Shown here: positions 5,617 through 5,655 of the stretch, in pieces | How positions within the stretch are numbered: position 1 is the stretch's first letter | Layout: each line of letters opens with the position of its first letter | Assembly: GCA_046155895.1 (NCBI GenBank) | Contig: JBJXFB010000160.1 | Coordinates: 1 to 5,655 of the forward strand | Source of the DNA: DASYPQ01 sp046155895 | Lineage (GTDB): Bacteria; Planctomycetota; UBA1135; GCA-002686595 | DNA length: 5,655 nt | Direction: 5' to 3' | Program-made: the position numbers and the translations under genes | Notes under the pieces: model-generated | What the model was told of the DNA's origin: nothing | The model's input: the letters and a program-made list of their open reading frames with translations, nothing else | The model's database searches: none

Positions 5617-5655
5617 GACGCGGCGCGCGCCGCGTCCTATCTCGAGGTGCGAGAA
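5598..5655. repeat. Perfect 58-nt loopless palindrome at the right edge
   Basis: All 29 base pairs match when the sequence is folded between 5626 and 5627, and the left arm includes the stop codon of the small gene at 5614-5616. The arms contain CTCGAG and a GC-only core from 5619 to 5634. It ends exactly at the last base of the window, so its full extent is unknown. There is no loop. The T-run (5596-5599) is at the entry of the left arm rather than after the right arm, which does not suit an intrinsic terminator of either strand. Most likely it is a fold-back or assembly junction at a contig end; a true terminator or hairpin end remains possible. Confidence 0.9.

Overview
High-GC bacterial chromosomal DNA. 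The window ends in flagellar hook-assembly genes on the left and housekeeping genes on the right. A textbook sigma-54 promoter ahead of the flagellar block, a tRNA gene that encodes its own CCA, and very weak Shine-Dalgarno sequences on most genes point to a GC-rich, flagellated, Gram-negative-type lineage, for example a deltaproteobacterial/myxococcotal or planctomycete-like group. The sequence does not fix the taxon. No mobile element, CRISPR array, phage module or defence system is visible.

Layout. Positions 1-2548 (minus strand) hold fliK, flgD and flgE, read right to left. They are the hook-length ruler/switch protein, the hook cap (scaffold) and the hook subunit; flgE runs off the left edge. 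A sigma-54 -24/-12 element at 2563-2578 abuts fliK and probably drives the block, as for hook genes in many sigma-54-regulated flagellar hierarchies. The 195-bp spacer 2549-2743 separates this operon from a divergent tRNA-Arg(TCT) at 2744-2820. Next on the plus strand is a RimJ/RimL-type GNAT acetyltransferase (2853-3521).

The acetyltransferase converges on a minus-strand pair, and the coding ends overlap by 15 bp. That pair is a CorA-family divalent-cation channel (4244-5362) followed 11 bp later by an RsuA/RluB-family pseudouridine synthase (3507-4232). CorA diverges across a 44-bp gap from a 69-codon gene (5407-5616) for a small protein with a Cys/His metal-site pattern. The stop codon of that gene lies inside a perfect, loopless 58-nt palindrome that reaches the last base of the window.

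The hook genes form one functional unit: FlgD caps the growing hook, FlgE polymerises beneath it, and FliK terminates growth and switches export specificity. The genes to the right are unrelated housekeeping functions. No convincing new multi-gene system is present. The points most worth a second look are the terminal palindrome (probably an assembly fold-back), the sigma-54 promoter that leaves almost no fliK leader, the minimal FlgD, and a possible extra domain in FlgE.
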